Positions 10,118 to 21,816 of a stretch of 64,000 bases of DNA are shown here, piece after piece. How positions within the stretch are numbered: position 1 is the stretch's first letter; each line of letters starts with the position of its first letter. Source of the stretch: Kappaphycus alvarezii (taxonomy: Eukaryota > Rhodophyta > Florideophyceae > Gigartinales > Solieriaceae); contig NADL03000492.1 of NCBI GenBank assembly GCA_002205965.3, positions 1 through 64,000 on the forward strand, given 5' to 3'. Both the position numbers and the translations under genes were made by a program. The notes under the pieces are model-generated. The model made no database searches. It was not told the origin of the DNA and saw nothing but the letters and a program-made list of their open reading frames with translations.

Positions 10118-11300
10118 CTATTCCATATCAGGGGGTAAGCTGTAACTTTTCAGTTGCAAATCTTGGTTGTTCTTGAGAAATACAAAAATCGGGCAGATGA
10201 CATTCAGATAGGTTTTCGACAAGTCCCCGATAGCTACTTTCCCATACTTTCCTGTACAGTAATGATATATTACCTCCACAAACTCTGGACCTGCTTCCGT
10301 GAACCTTCCGTTTTGGAATGAAAATAGAACTCTTATTAATAGTCGGAAATCTTCTTTGAGTAGCAATGGGCAGTTCAATGTACGAAACCATAGGCACATA
10401 TTAATGTAGAAATGTAGTATTACGTGTAGTTCGTAGTAGTCCCGCGTAATCGAGATGATCCATTCCCAGGCTCTTTTTCCTCCCATAGGAATCATTCTAT
10501 ATTTAAAGATGAGTATGCCTCGTGGTTGCACAAAGTCCTGTGTGAGAAGGAATTCTTCAGGCCTCTGATGATAAGGGACAAGGCGACGTGCATTGATGGC
10601 CCTCCTTAATCTCTTCCCTGAGCTTGAACAGAGCTTATAATGCGGGTGTCTTTCCTCCGTGACGATGCAAGGGTTCGGGTACTTTGTTTGGAAGGCCGGC
10701 CACTTCACACCCGGTTGCATTGCTTTTCAATGTACTACAAGTACTGTACTCTAGAGCCGACTGAGAAGGTTTGGGCTGGAGCCTCTGCACCCTCAATTCT
10801 TGTCTGTATTAACGCGCGGTGTGATCTCCAGCCTTCTGTGGCCAGTAGTTCGACTTCTCTACTCTCTACATCGATCTTATTTGTTTCCACGTCTCTCTTT
10901 AATATTCTAAGAGCCCTTCCGTACATTAGCTCAAATTGTGAGCGTCCACTTCTTCCTCTTCTTCGACGATAGCCGTGTAACACTTTCGGTAAGGCATCTT
11001 CCCACTGGATCTCATTCTTCGACATAGTTTTCGATATTGCTCTTTTGATGGTTTTAGCCATCCTTTCAGCTTTCCAGTTTGACATAGGAGCGTATACGAG
11101 AACTGTCTTCAACTGAACTTATTTTTCTTCCAAAAAACGAAGCAGTGACGTTGCAGTAAAACAAAGGGCGCTATCCGAGATGATCCTTTTTGGTAGACCA
11201 AACGGTTCAATTATTTCTTTTCGATGAATCTCAGGACCACCCCAGCATTGGCCTCCTCAACTGCAACTGCTGCTGGTCAGGTGTTCCATTATTGCCGAGT
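10118..11300 (-). pseudogene. Ty3/gypsy integrase remnant with an unrecognised C-terminal extension
   Basis: Reading leftward from 11,300, the sequence encodes the integrase core: a second-aspartate region SDSALCFTATS (cf. SDNAGCFTAAS in the element at 49.7-57.1 kb), then VLVYAPMSNWKAERM with the catalytic glutamate, and VLHGYRRRR. A stop/frameshift at about 10,730 separates the C-terminal part (10118-10720), which starts KWPAFQTKYPNPCIV, like an integrase GPY/F module. It then runs on for about 130 residues that I do not recognise and that the other element lacks. Same family as the 49.7-57.1 kb element; inactive. Confidence 0.7.
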
Positions 11301-11376
11301 AGCGGCACCAAGACCCGACCAACAATTTTTTCATGAATCAAAGTCAAAGATCTGAGTTTATTTTACATGTCTCCCT

Positions 11377-13465
11377 TTGTCCCAACTGATATTCCGCTTC
11401 ATGTTCTCGCTAACGATCCAACCCCTCATCCGTCGGATTGCTGAGATACCCAAAATTGCTCTCTGCCAATGGTACCCCAATGACGGTAAGATCGCCGGGA
11501 ACCTTGGCGGCATCCGTCAGGCGCTCAGGATCCTCGCCCGAGATGGTCCCACATTTGGGTTCCATGTCAACCCACGTAAGACATGGATATATTGGCCTCA
11601 CGTCATGCCTCCGGATCGAGCAGCCCTCTTGGCGGAATTCCCTCTCGCAGAATTCTCGCGGGACGGCTTTCCGTTTCTAGTGTCTATCCGACCAAGCACT
11701 GTCCTCATATGAGGCTTTGTCCTCACATGAGGACAAGTTCCGTCACATTTTGGAAAGGTAAATGTTTTGAAAGCCCGAAATTTTTACTGGAAAAAAGGTT
11801 TTTTAGGTTTAGTTACAGTACAGTAATTTTTACTGTATATGCGCCCTCGTTTCTGAAACCCCACACGATAATAAGAACTTTCTATTTTCGTCAAATGAGG
11901 ACAACGGTCCAATATACACTACGGCCTCCCATTGGCAACAAAACGTTCACGGAGAGTAAGTAAGATCGCTCAGTGCCGCCGCATCCTGGGCCGCCTAATG
12001 CTGGTGCGCGACGCCCGCGCCCGGTTCCACATGCACCGGATCTGTGCCTATGCATGCCTACTTTCGCATGCGTTCAATCTCTAGGATCCGCGCTTAGCTG
12101 AGTCCGCTGCAGAAGAATTAGATGATCTGCAAGGGCCATCATATGTAAAGTTACATTGCATCGCACTCACGGACCGAGCCTGGGACCAAGCCTGCCTCCC
12201 TATGCACCTCGGAGGTCAGGGCTTCGAAAGCATCGCCTCGTGCCTCCACGGCGTTGCCGCCGCCAGCATCATTGATGCTGCACCCGCACGACAGCAGACT
12301 TCCGCATACGCCATGCCGCGTGCTTTTGCACTAGCTTATGGTCGCTTCCGCGGAGACCGGTCTTTCCTCCTCCGTCAGGCTGGGTCTTTGCTCCGCCGTT
12401 TTGCCCTGTGCATCCCCGGGATAGTCGACCTTTCCACCCTTGGCCCTCCAACTCTGGCTCCTTCACCCATCAACACTAGCCCTTCTCAAACGGGTGCAGA
12501 AAGAGGCGCGGTTAAGAGTACATTGGCAAAACGAATCCTGGGCGAATGCCCCAAACCCGACTTCCCATAGCGATGCCGACATTCGACAATGCATCCGTGG
12601 TTTAGCGTTCCGCCGCAGCCCCGCTGCGGCGTTTCTCTTCGCTCACCCCACTGCAGTCACGAAGGTGCACACCACACACTGGCAGGCCATGCTCCGCCGT
12701 CACCTCGGACTGCCAGTGTATGATGACTCGATGCCCCTCAACTGCCACAGCTGTGACCACCTCTTGGACACCTTAGGGGATCACGCCGCCGACCTATGCT
12801 GCCCCGGTTTCGGCCGTCGTCTCCGCCATGACTCGCTCTGTTATGCCTTTGCGACACACCGTACCCGCACCGCGGGTCTGGATACTCGGTACGGGGTTCG
12901 GATCCTCGTCCTGGGAACTGAGCCCCGGCCCGCCGATATCCTTGTACAACCCCCCCAACCCCGGAAGGCACAACGTTGCGCCCCATTGCGTGTGACATCA
13001 CTGTCGTCTCACCGTTCAAGGCCGCAGTTTGCATCAAGGGGGGAAAGCTTTGGGTCTTTTTACTGTTGGAAGATGTATTAGATCTATCTTAAAGTTTTCC
13101 AGGCGACCCAGGTTGTCGGTGGCGCTGCTGAACTGGCGGCCGGCGACAAGGTTACAACTCTGGAACGCAACCTCGCCCGATGCCTCCCCGCTCCCTCAAC
13201 TGGCCCATCTTCTGCGCCTTACACGCCGAACTTCACGTTTAGATCTCTTGCGTTTGATTCTCTGGGTGCCCCTTCCCCTGATACAATTGCATTTATCGAG
13301 GACTTAGTTCCGCGGATCGCGTCCAAGTGTCACTCGACACCTGGCGTTATCCGCCGCCGTATCTACCAGCGACTGAGTTGCATCCTCTGGCCATCCATTG
13401 CTCAAGCTATCCTGTCCCGAGCCCCGATGCACATGGACGACGAGGTACATCGGGTTAGATCTTAG
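11377..13465 (+). pseudogene. LINE family A remnant with restriction-like endonuclease
   Basis: Pieces in order: reverse transcriptase end with WYPND at the WYLDD position (11377-11712); the post-RT region with LPMHLGGQGFES (about 12190-12570); and a C-terminal restriction-like endonuclease (12440-13034) with zinc ligands CHSC, GDHAADLCC and RRLRHDSL, then RPADI as the catalytic D site. A block at 13035-13105 is an inserted inverted LINE-tail repeat. The protein then resumes (about 13106-13465) with FDSLGAPSP and ends RVRS-stop. This is the architecture of R2/NeSL-type LINEs, which nick target DNA with the endonuclease and prime reverse transcription there. It is 5'-truncated and multiply frameshifted. 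Confidence 0.75.
13035..13105 (-). repeat. LINE 3'-tail repeat inserted in LINE A
   Basis: The sequence from GGGGAAAGCTTTGGG to TTTTCCAGG is a diverged, inverted copy of the repeat best seen at 62,740-62,838 and 60,725-60,825 (GTTTTACTGTTGGAAGATAT core). It interrupts the endonuclease reading frame of LINE A, so it inserted after LINE A. Confidence 0.65.
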
Positions 13466-13559
13466 CCGTATAGCTAGGACGGGCGCAGTCCTAAGTAGTT
13501 ACTGAATGCATTAAACTTCTTCTTCCGGCATTTTGAAAAACCAGCTTGCTGATGGCTTC

Positions 13560-16100
13560 GCATCGTGGGTAGTTAGCCCCAAAACCATCTAAGCAACTTT
13601 CTGTTACTCTAGGTGTTACAGAAAACGTGAACAGGCATCACAGCGTGTACACGTGTAAGGTCGAAAACTCCTCTCAGATACCCGGCCAATCAGTGTTACT
13701 GTCTTTGTGAACCTAATCGCTATGGTTCAGATGCAAGTCACCTAAGAGTCCCTTACGCAAATAGGGCATCAGTTGTAGCATAATCTCGATCATGCCAATA
13801 ACCAGATCGCTGCACACAGATCAGAGCTTTCTATTGCAGCGCGAAAGGTATCCTCCTTAGAATCTGAACTGGTAAACGCCGGAAACCAAGCCAGTTTGTC
13901 AAGTTATGCACCTATGGATAGTCAGGCTGGTCCTAAGAAAAACAAGCCAACTACATTCTCTAGGAAAGGATCAATTGGCAGCAGATGTGTTTAGATCGAC
14001 AACTACCTCGGATGAAATAATGGTAATGGAACCCTACACATAGCACTCAGTTACTTGGATGGCAATGCCCATGAATGGTGGATGGTCCATTCCAAGACAG
14101 AAGATGGGAAAGAAATAAATTCCTGGCAGACCCTGAAGGGAGCTTTGATACAGCGTTTATAAACCTTGAACAAAGAGAAGATCGCTTGAGACAAGCTGGC
14201 CCAATGGTAATAAGTCAAACATGTTCCTACCTTCAACACAGACTTCAACCAATTTATACTGGACATCCCCGATATTGGAATTAAAGACCAGATAGATCGT
14301 TACTCTCGTGGTTTAAAGCTCTATATCTGGAAGTCGTTATGCACCAAGAATACGTCAACCTCTCTGACCTCATGAGGGACGCTGAGAGAGTGGATTCGGC
14401 CTATCGGCGTTCTGGGCACGGTAACCTATCAAAGTTCACTGGAGGAAAGAATGGAAATGGAAGCCCTTTTGTTGGAAACGGCAGTCCAGTACCGATGGAA
14501 ATTGGGAACATAGAAGTGATACTGGGGCTGAAATGAAACACTCCTAATTTACAGAAGCATCACAAAGAAGAACGTGAAAGATTTATACGCCAAGGTCTCT
14601 GTCTCACATGCAGACAGAAAGGCTACATTGCCAAGAACTGCCCAAAAAGCTCGGAGGAACTGATTGAAGGTCCCCAGTCAGTTCGTTTCATTGAAAACCC
14701 ATTTAAACCCCTTAAATTAAGGCAAAAACCCCGAGCTTTAATATTGGAGCAAACAAAAAGATCCATCATGTCCACCATCAGATCGAATGCAACCTTCACT
14801 GAAACACTCTCCCCTGCATTCGAGAGAAATCAGAATGGCATTCTCATTGTCAAGGGTATAATTGCTGGTGGGCCAGCGAAAATCCTTACTGACCCTGATG
14901 ATGAGATCAACTTTTGGAGTGAATTATTTTGCAAGCAACATCAAATAAAGATCAAAGATTCCAGAGAGCTTGCTGAAATGGCCAACGGCGCGGACCAGAC
15001 ACTTAAAGAATTGGTAAATGCTGTCAGTGTACATATTACCGCCTATACTGAACCTCCCTACTTTTTGGTAAGCCCATTGAAGCGTTGTGATGCAATTCTC
15101 GGGAAGAAATGGTGCACCTCGCATGGGGCAAAAATCAATTTCCTTAATAATGAAGTTAAATTCGAAAATTAAGGGAAATCACTCGTATTTATTGGTAATG
15201 ATTCCGTACTGAGTCCTTTTGCATCCTCCAATACTATAGTTTGTGAATAAGATGAGAAAAATGAGTTATTTGAATTTTTATTTAAAACTTTACATTCTAG
15301 TGAACCAACAGCGCCAGTATATCTTCAAGACGTGCAGAAGGTTTTGGAAACATTTGCTGGTGTATTTTCAGAGAAGCTCCCAAAATTTTTGCCATCGAGA
15401 AGAAAACAGGACTTTGAAAAAAAATAAAGGAAGGAGCAGAACCACAGAAGAAAGGTCTCCATAGACTTTCTGGCAGAGAGATGTCAGAACTCCGAAAACA
15501 GTTGGAAGGGCTACTGGGAGCTTAATTTATAAGACCTAGTAAGAGCCCCTGGGGAGAATCTATTCTATTCGTGAGCAAGAAGGATAAAAGTCTACGGATG
15601 TGTGTGGATTACAGAGCCTTAAAACGGATAACTGTAAAAAAAGTTATCCCTTACCAAGAATTGACAACATTTTCGACCTGCTCAAAGGATCAAAGCTCTT
15701 CAGCAAAATTGATCTTAGATCTGTTTATCACAAGATTACACTACACGAAGATTCGGTTCCATTTACCGACTTCAGAACACGATACGGGCACTTTGAGTTT
15801 CTTGTTCTGCCGATTGGACTCACTAATGCCCAGCAACTTTCATAAACCTAATGAAGGAAATTCTTAAGGACCAGCTCGACTTATTTGTGACCGTCTATCT
15901 GGATGATATTCTCATCTACAGTAAGACATGGGAAGATCACTTGGATCATATTCGAACTGTACTCGAAATCCTCAGAAAAGAAAAGTTGTTTGGCAAATTA
16001 TCTAAATACGTTTTTAGAGTTGCAGTGATGTTTTATTTCACTTTACAAACCTTACAGCTTAACACGAGTTCACTGCATCTACTGTACTGTACATTCAAAT
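13560..16100 (+). pseudogene. Second-type Ty3/gypsy element remnant, gag-protease-RT
   Basis: Gag pieces (about 13,830-14,720) include NAHEWWMVHSKTEDGKE, RRSGHGNLS, the PVPMEIGN motif and a zinc-knuckle region CLTCRQKGYIAKNC. A protease-like ORF (14744-15172) has LTDPDDEINF where DTG/DSG is expected. Frame-broken RT (about 15,440-16,100) shows [29 protein letters not shown] and VYLDDILIYSKTWEDHL (catalytic YLDD). RNase H and integrase are absent. Motifs and order match the better copy at 26.88-29.44 kb, and both copies are preceded by the same LINE A tail, so the pair is a duplicated block or two insertions in one LINE site. Inactive. Confidence 0.8.
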
Positions 16101-16548
16101 AACTGGTAACCTTACAACCAAGGCTACTGGGCACTTTGCTGTCATTTAACTTTCCTTACAGTTCTGATCACAGTGTTTGACCCCATTGGTACACTTGGAA
16201 TAGTTAAAAGCGAGTTTCACACTGTGATATCATATCACTGCTTTACCAATCAAAAGTTTCCTTGCCACACCATGCCACGTGGACCAATGTACTTTTTACA
16301 CCTTGTCAGAGTATGTCACTCGTGCCGACCACAATTCTGAAAGCGCTACTTACGATACAGTCAGGGCTGTTTTACGAGAAAACCTTTGAATTCGCTACTG
16401 TTAGGCTGCATTTTCCTTAAGTATGTAGCTACCTTCAGTTCTATATAAAGCCTGGTTTGGAACGGCCGGCTTAACCTAGCCATCTTCAACCAAAATTTCA
16501 ACCACAGTTCTACCTAGATCTGCTCGTGTGCGCTTAACTTCCTACAGC
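16101..16548. other. No feature seen
   Basis: AT-rich sequence between the gypsy remnant and the PIF-related block. It has no coding frame with a domain and no repeat recognised elsewhere in the window. Confidence 0.5.
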
Positions 16549-17564
16549 CTTCGCATAGATATCGCTTCAGTTTCACGCTTAAGCTCAATATTAAACTCAG
16601 ATGAATCCAAACCCCGTCTGCGCATATAAAAAGCCCTATCGGGGTCGCATTCGTCTGTAAATGAACTTCCCAGTTTTCGAGGTCTATGGGGCTCTGCCTG
16701 TATCAAAACCAGAGGGAGATAGAACTTAGTTGTCATTAAAATCATTCAAAATCATGTTATGGAGCTTTGCGCACACCACGATTATGCGCGCATATTTCTT
16801 AACTGTACCTCGCAACGGCCTCCGGAAAATCCACCGCCTCGCAACAAGAATAATAAAAACATTTTGTTCGATAAAGATACGTGCAGAAGACTGCCAGTAG
16901 TTGAAACAGTCTTTCGCGATAGAAAATTTTCGTCTGGGCCAAGGTCTTCATAAACTATTCATGCGGTGATATGCGTCATCGGCGATAAGATTTTCAGGAG
17001 ATTATCAGACAAAAAGACAGATGGGCCCCCCTTTTCTCGGTTGTTTTTCAAGCGAATAATTTACTCTAAAAATTAAAATTGCCCTTATGTAAACAAACAG
17101 CTCGATAAACCTATCAGAGACCGAGCAACAGTGGAACTACTGACGACCACAAACGGAAGGAGGTCATCACTAGCCTCACACCATAGACAATACTGACTAA
17201 AAACAACGGAAAGCCACAGAAGAGCACGCCGATTACCCACTTGCTCCACGTTTTCAATCAGAAGAGACTTTCTTTGACGATTGAAAGCCTCATGCCACAA
17301 AGAAAAAAACGATCACACAATTCAAGCGATTCTGATATCGCCGCAATCAAAAACGATCAACTTCCATATTAGTCACTGCTACCTGCTACGCCGATACTCT
17401 TAATTATCGACCGTAATCTAAGAGCAGGGAGTTAGTCCTCCACTTCTTCGCTCAAATAGCTCAGAAAGACCTCTAATGGCATGTGCAGTAAATTCATGTC
17501 TTGATACAGCTTCTAAACGAGAGACGAAGGTAAAATATGATTTGAGTCGCACATAGCTTAGTCA

Positions 17565-18082
17565 TTAATCGAGAAAAATCTTTTTTGATGAAGAAGACGA
17601 ATAATTATCAATCTCCCAGCCAGCTGGATCCACTATCGCAATGATAATACCATCTAGAGCTCCAAAGCACATTCGCAGAGCGCTACGTCCAGACCTTGAA
17701 AACCTCGTCACGACTTCTTTTAGCCATAACTCATAACTTTGTGGAAATTGGATTTGTATTGACTGATTTATAGCTTCCATAGTTTCATCGATGTAAAACT
17801 ACACACTTGATAGAGATAAGCTATGAATAAATGGGATGTCAAGATAAGATCCCCTCTCCAACCCTCGTATAGTAACTGATAGATGAATGAGCGGACAACT
17901 TCTAGAATTCCGCTTGTCTTCCGATACAAGTTCCTCGGCAAGTCGCATGGAAGTTCCAATAGGCATGTGATAGAGATGTTCAAAGATTTCTGGGGGGTGC
18001 TAGACAGAACTGCCATAAAGAAGAAGACGCAGCGGGAAATAGATTGCAGTCCATGCCATAATTGTCGAACAAGAGAACACAA
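17565..18082 (-). pseudogene. PIF/Harbinger (DDE_Tnp_4) transposase fragment, copy 1
   Basis: The frame 17565-17780 contains FGALDGIIIAI followed by PAGW and a serine-rich stretch. This matches the first catalytic aspartate block (GALDG-I-x-I) and the following loop of DDE_Tnp_4 nucleases. The upstream frame 17768-18082 would be the helical N-terminal part. The second aspartate and the glutamate are not recognisable and stops break the frames. Intact proteins of the family cut and rejoin DNA at 3-bp targets together with a Myb-like partner; no partner gene is visible. Confidence 0.55.
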
Positions 18083-18419
18083 AGGGTTGAAAAGGTGAGC
18101 ATGACCTTCTGTATCGTGCTTTACTTTCTCGATACAAGCCCTGTAATGACACTTTCCGATGAGCTTCTGCCCCGCACAAGTTAGACGATTTCGCCTGATA
18201 GTCTACAGACCATTATGAGAATGTAAAAGTGGTGAAAGCTAAGCTGTATACTACAGGTTTTGCCTCTGTCTAGGTAAAAACAACGCTGATACATTTATTT
18301 CGTATGTTCTATCCATGCTGATATTAGCATGGGGAATACGACATGCATTTCGATTCCAATTCTACTATCAATACTACGTATCCCTTGTTCTTATCTACTA
18401 AATGTTTTTCGTTGTAACG

Positions 18420-18653
18420 ACCCTTAACAGCAGGGGGGGAATGTGGGGCAGTTTAACATTTGAAAGATATGGTCGCTTTTGGCCAGGAATATTTGAAAGT
18501 TACGGATCGTGTATCCCCCGGTGTATGATAAACGTGTTCAAGATAGTAGTTGGTGTCCCTCGTGCGCCTAGAGGGCTGCCTCAAGTCCTGTCAGCAGTCA
18601 TGAGGCATTGGACAACACTGCTGCTGCAATATGCCTCTGGGTTTAAAAAACTC
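18420..18653 (+). repeat. MWGS-type repeat, copy 1
   Basis: A stretch beginning GGGGGAATGTGGGGCAG recurs at 49,570-49,741 and, partly and inverted, at 31,430-31,500 and 60,680-60,720. One frame of each longer copy reads MWGSL-x-FERY-x-RFWPG, so the repeat is conserved at the peptide level or simply by recent common origin. No function is known to me. Confidence 0.4.
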
Positions 18654-18863
18654 TGTTTGGCTAACTGTAATGCACAGGGCTGTCAGCATTACAGGGTTCA
18701 TGAATGTCATTCGCCGGCACCTGCGACTTACAACGCACCGCGTGGCTCAGTGTTGTATATTAACGATAGTTCAGGTCCCCCGAGACAAGCCGAGAAGGAG
18801 AGGAGGCAGAGAGCAGTATTGCAGCGTAGAAGATTCCGTTGCTCTGCTAGGACGTCGGTCCCG
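18654..18863. repeat. Left direct repeat (probable LTR) of copia element 1
   Basis: From TGTTTGGCTAACTG to about GACGTCGGT this is collinear with 24,663-24,873, with scattered substitutions over about 210 bp. Both copies start TG, and the pair brackets a Ty1/copia gag-pol in plus orientation, the arrangement of LTRs. The exact 3' ends and a target duplication could not be fixed. Confidence 0.6.
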
Positions 18864-19727
18864 GCCCTTCTCATAAATAAAACTTCCTTTTAACCTCTCT
18901 CTCTTGCTCACCCATATCCCCGACGATTATCGTCGGGCTTCAGCAAAGGGCAAACGTTAGAGTCCCAGTACAATCGGGATTCAAGACTTCTTCGTTTGGC
19001 TACTAGGAATCACGCTATCCACCGACCTCTGGACTTTGATCTATGCAATTCTCTTGATATTCAACAGCCACGATGACGCCGATATCCGTCGTTACATTGA
19101 AGGCAAAGCATAGGAAGATCATGCGAATGATCAAAACGGCAAGAATCAAGGATGACTACTCCGAGCGCATCTTACTCTCTGCGAAGTCTACTTTGGAGTA
19201 CTACGATCTGTCAGACGAAGAAAAAAACGAACTCTGACCAACTACTGTTCGTAATCATGCAGGACCGAAATAATTGGCTGACTTCCTCCGTGATCTGCTT
19301 CCTCTGATTAATGCTATGTTCTCTGAAATTTTCTTTGGATCATCTACCTTTCCGTTCCGTGTACTCATTCAAATTGCCGACTTGTATTATTTTACGCTCA
19401 TCCCGAAAGACTTCATGAAATGACTACATTTGACGATCATCGAGAGAAACGATAAGTGTATTTCACTTTTGGCATGGTTGTGCTACTTTATGGGATGCAA
19501 TGTAGAGTTTTCATCCTCATTTATTCGCAAGTACAACGAAACCAATGATTCAATAACCTCACGCGCCTGGAATCTCGGACCACAGCCAAACATCACCGGA
19601 ACTTGTCCCCCGTACCGGCGATGCAAGTATTGGAACTCGAGGAACTGCGTTACCAATGCCTGTGACCAAAGTTCCCCCCGTACCTCAGCATATGTTCCCG
19701 GAGGATCCAAGGCATTCAGACCCGAAT

Positions 19728-20573
19728 CGCGCACCCAAAGAAAACTCTGAAGACGGACCCGCTCATACAGTTCCCGAAAATTATCAATCCCACAACGGCG
19801 ATGATGGGCGCAAAGCCAATTAAATTCACCAAATATTTAAAGATGCGAAGCTATCCGGGGACTTCTGTCAAGATATCCACGAAACTCTCAATTTGTATAC
19901 CTTCGTCGCTCGTCAGTACGTACTCAAGCCATCCCAGCGCACTTACTTCTTCATTCACTGTTTTGACGTGGCTGCTCGCAATTTTTTCTTTGCCAACTAC
20001 TCCGAATCGATGTCATATGGCGAAATGGTAAACGTGGTGCTCACGGAATACGTCAGTGATGCCAGGCAGCTCCAATTCAAAGGAATGCTAGAGACCCTTC
20101 GCCTCCGTACTTTCATGAAGGAAAAAGAAATTGCCGAGATCTCACTTGGTCTCATGAAGCTTGTCGAACACATCAATGAGCTTGCTACCCAATGCCCGCG
20201 TGACTTTCGAACCTATTCGCACAAGATTGATGACCTTCGCAAGGCTTTGACGGAATTCCAAATTTGGTCTCGGATTCCAATTCAGAGTATCACTTCGCAA
20301 GGCTACTCCTTTAACAACTTCGTGGCTTCTCTCCACGAGTCTATCCAGAACGTCCGCCAGCTTGAGCTGCTGACGGGAGCTCATGAACTCGATACGTCCA
20401 ATTTGACCGGCCTAGTCACCCAAGATGAAGAATACATGACGCACCTGACAAAGTATGGCAGAAACCCTTGTTCGAAAAATCGTGCGCACAATCGCTGTCT
20501 GAAGCAACCCTATCCTGCAGCAATGGCCCCCAAGCCCGCTGGTTCCCGCAAGCGAGGAGATTTCTGGAAGTGA
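19728..20573 (+). pseudogene. Ty1/copia element 1 Gag
   Basis: The main frame (19893-20573) gives a helical Gag-like protein with the LNLYTFVARQYV start, AEISLGLMKLVEHINELATQCPRDF, and IWSRIPIQSITSQGYSF. The first part (about 19,728-19,892) is in the same family but carries an in-frame stop. There is no intact CCHC knuckle; the C-terminus is basic (PAGSRKRG). It would form the particle that packages element RNA. Neighbour order (gag, then protease, integrase, RT, RNase H on one strand) is that of Ty1/copia. Confidence 0.65.
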
Positions 20574-21069
20574 GGTGCGCCCAATTGGAGTCGCTCTCAC
20601 CGAAGCGCTCCCGGCGTTGTTGCTGCATTTGCACGCAGTCGCTTGCAAAGGGAAGAGTCATCAGTCCACGTGCTCGCAGAAAAAATAATCCAAGGCGAAG
20701 AGGGAGCTCGAACCGAGCCCCTCGCAGAACAACAGAGCGACACTATGATTACATACCAGAATTATGAACTGGACGTATTCGATTCGCTTCTTTCGCAAGA
20801 TTACGAAGATCCTGTCTATCACTTCAATAATGACACGCACTATTACTCACGAGCAAGTCGAATCTATAGAGGCAGTGGACTCCGGTATCGCTACATGTCA
20901 CATAGCGGCAGCTACAGTACCAATGCCGCCACTGCGAGATGACGATGACTCATCGGATGACGAAGAAGATGTGCCCAATCAATGCGCAACTTCACCGATT
21001 CTCTCCGCTGAGTACTCATCTGTCGTCATGGCAGATATCTTCGTCCGAAATTTGGCGCGTGAAGTCCGT

Positions 21070-21288
21070 TAACGACACCCCCTTTGGTTCCTCTGCGATA
21101 TTGAAGCCCCTAAATCTTGCGTCGGTGGTAAGGAACTCAACCGTATTCTCACAGCCCTCGGCGTCCATAACAGGAAGATCCCACCTTCGCAAAATTCGTT
21201 CCGTTTCGCTGATGCTTCATACCCATCACGAGGACGCATTGTATTACCGCTTGGCACACCTCATGACGATCCCCACATCTTCGTCGAG
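21070..21288 (+). pseudogene. Ty1/copia element 1 protease-like segment
   Basis: In the frame starting near 21,070 the peptide WFLCDIEAPKSCVGGKELN matches the protease core of this copia lineage, in which D-I/T-G-A is followed by PKS. Here the glycine is glutamate, so catalysis is doubtful. It runs directly into the 21289-21720 frame (DIVDADIPTLLRLNV). Confidence 0.55.
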
Positions 21289-21720
21289 TTGGACATCGTC
21301 GATGCTGATATACCAACTCTCCTACGTTTAAACGTGATGAAACGAGAGTCTCTAATCCCCTGCACCGTATCCAACCGCTTTTTTCACCGCGTCCCAGACA
21401 CTTTGGAAGATGGGAAGGTTGCGTATATGGATGACTGGTACAATCCAATGTCAAGATCTCCAACCAACCACCTCTACGTTCCCATCCAAACGGCGACAAA
21501 TATCCACTTCACCAAGACCCAACTGGCCAGGCTTCATCGACAATTCTTTCACACCACGGCTAAAAAGCTCTTCAACCTTATTTCCCACTCCCTTCCTGGA
21601 GAGGCATCTCCCGAAACACTTATGACCCTAGAAGACATTTCTAGTCGTTGCGATCCTTGCCAGCGAATCCAGCGAGCACCGACGCGTTTCCGAAAATCCT
21701 TTGGAGCCGAAGATGAATAA
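21289..21720 (+). CDS. Ty1/copia element 1 pol part: protease end and integrase zinc domain
   Basis: The 143-codon frame includes IVDADIPTLLRLNVM (end of protease domain) and the GAG-pre-integrase/HHCC region: LARLHRQFFHTTAKKLF with two histidines followed by CDPCQRIQRAP with two cysteines. The integrase zinc module multimerises integrase and helps bind element ends. A stop at 21,718-21,720 separates it from the integrase core that follows. Confidence 0.7.
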   Translation: MDIVDADIPTLLRLNVMKRESLIPCTVSNRFFHRVPDTLEDGKVAYMDDWYNPMSRSPTNHLYVPIQTATNIHFTKTQLARLHRQFFHTTAKKLFNLISHSLPGEASPETLMTLEDISSRCDPCQRIQRAPTRFRKSFGAEDE

Positions 21721-21816
21721 TTGAACGAGCGTATATTCCTCGAAATAATTTACATCGACGGTTCACCCGTACTTCACATTGTCGACTAAGGCACATGCTT
21801 TAGCGCCGCCCGATTC

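Larger units (their letters stand above)
16549..18653 (-). mobile_element. PIF/Harbinger-related block, copy 1 (uninterrupted reference copy)
   Basis: This 2.1-kb block is repeated, diverged but collinear, at 46,163-47,929 plus 49,458-49,741 plus 57,110-57,160. On the minus strand it carries fragments of a DDE_Tnp_4-type transposase (next entry). The copy is uninterrupted at the two points where copy 2 has insertions: ATTAG at 18,323-18,327 (empty site of the 1528-bp LTR) and TGAGG at 18,601-18,605 (empty site of the histone-mimic element). Its right edge is broken by the copia direct repeat at 18,654. Confidence 0.65.
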
